This document shows, one piece after another, positions 34,971 through 35,303 of a stretch of 35,303 nucleotides of DNA; positions within the stretch are counted from its first letter, which is position 1; every line of letters begins with the position of its first letter. The translations under genes and the position numbers were made by a program. Source of the stretch: Acidobacteriota bacterium (GTDB lineage: Bacteria > Acidobacteriota > Blastocatellia > RBC074); contig JAKEHZ010000098.1 of the NCBI GenBank assembly GCA_022614735.1, positions 1 through 35,303 of the forward strand. Reading direction: 5' to 3'. The notes beneath the pieces are model-generated. The model was given only the letters and a program-made list of their open reading frames with translations, searched no databases and was not told the DNA's origin.

Positions 34971-35303
34971 ATGGCCACCCCAGATAACCTATCCCCGCAG
35001 ACAGATCGTTACGTAGGCACACTCGTTGGCGAAAGCACCAGCAACGAGTTCCGTCTTGCTGTAGCACACGAGACCATCCGCGAACAGGACATCGTGGCCG
35101 TGGACGCCACCTTGCGTCGTACCGATGGCGGCAGTCTTCCCGAACTGATTCGCGTCTGGGCAAAGGTCAAACGTATTGAACGCATCAATCCGCTCTTTCC
35201 CGCCGAAGCCGGACATGAGCTGGCGGCGACACGCACGAACCCATTCGATACCGTACTTTCGCTGAGTCGCGAAATGGTGACAGCCGTTTGCCAAATTCTT
35301 GGC
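34971..35303 (+). CDS. herA: HerA-type ATPase, N-terminal part (cut by window edge)
   Basis: The visible 111 residues begin MATPDNLSPQTDRYVGTL and contain RVWAKVKRIERINPLFP, a HAS-barrel domain as found at the N-terminus of HerA/FtsK-like DNA translocases. The frame is open to the end of the window; the Walker motifs would lie beyond it. GAGGAGGG (34957-34964) is a strong ribosome binding site. Adjacency to NurA supports the HerA call. Confidence 0.75.
   Translation, partial: MATPDNLSPQTDRYVGTLVGESTSNEFRLAVAHETIREQDIVAVDATLRRTDGGSLPELIRVWAKVKRIERINPLFPAEAGHELAATRTNPFDTVLSLSREMVTAVCQILG

Overview
The window looks like a chromosomal stretch of an Acidobacteriota bacterium, most likely of the Blastocatellia type. 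This is an inference from content, not a database match. The pointers are a large SBBP-repeat secreted protein with a Solibacter-type C-terminal domain, a secretin fused to a cohesin-like domain, a Ser/Thr kinase fused to a formylglycine-enzyme-like domain, and intergenic spacers filled with long hairpins and 7-bp repeats. No rRNA, tRNA, CRISPR array, transposase or phage gene was seen.

Region 1 (1-7591, + strand) is an aromatic amino acid supra-operon: trpG, trpD, trpC, trpF, trpB, trpA, an AroQ-type chorismate mutase, a DAHP-synthase-family protein and a prephenate dehydrogenase (tyrA). Several junctions are ATGA/TTGA/GTGA overlaps, which suggests translational coupling. The DAHP-synthase homologue has lost most of the residues that bind the metal and PEP and may be a pseudoenzyme. 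A 41-bp perfect hairpin splits the operon between trpC and trpF. A ~50-bp hairpin closes it and also serves the convergent gene.

Region 2 (7747-17416, - strand) is read leftwards from an FHA-FHA protein, through a kinase-FGE membrane protein and a PEGA-domain exported protein (overlapping genes), then a Tat-like anchored protein of unknown function, a membrane-anchored hypothetical protein, and the 984-residue SBBP protein, which has its own promoter-like sequence. The FHA, kinase and PEGA genes look like a phospho-signalling unit.

Region 3 (18133-28653, + strand) starts with an exported hypothetical protein. A promoter and a type IV pilus / type II secretion-like cluster follow: GspF/PilC, GspE/PilB, a secretin with TPR-like and cohesin-like parts, two pseudopilins, a degenerate PilM-like protein and a cytochrome c lipoprotein.

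Region 4 (28946-35303, + strand) holds an orphan RskA-type anti-sigma factor, an 884-residue beta-CASP metallo-beta-lactamase RNase with a duplicated C-terminal module of unknown type, and a three-gene unit: a YaaA/DUF6884-like protein, a NurA-family nuclease, and the N-terminus of a HerA-type ATPase cut by the window edge. The last unit is a plausible DNA-end-processing or defence module.

A second theme runs through all regions. At least eight intergenic gaps hold long inverted repeats with arms of about 18-50 bp. Six loci hold arrays of 7-bp words, some abutting start codons where a ribosome binding site would be expected.
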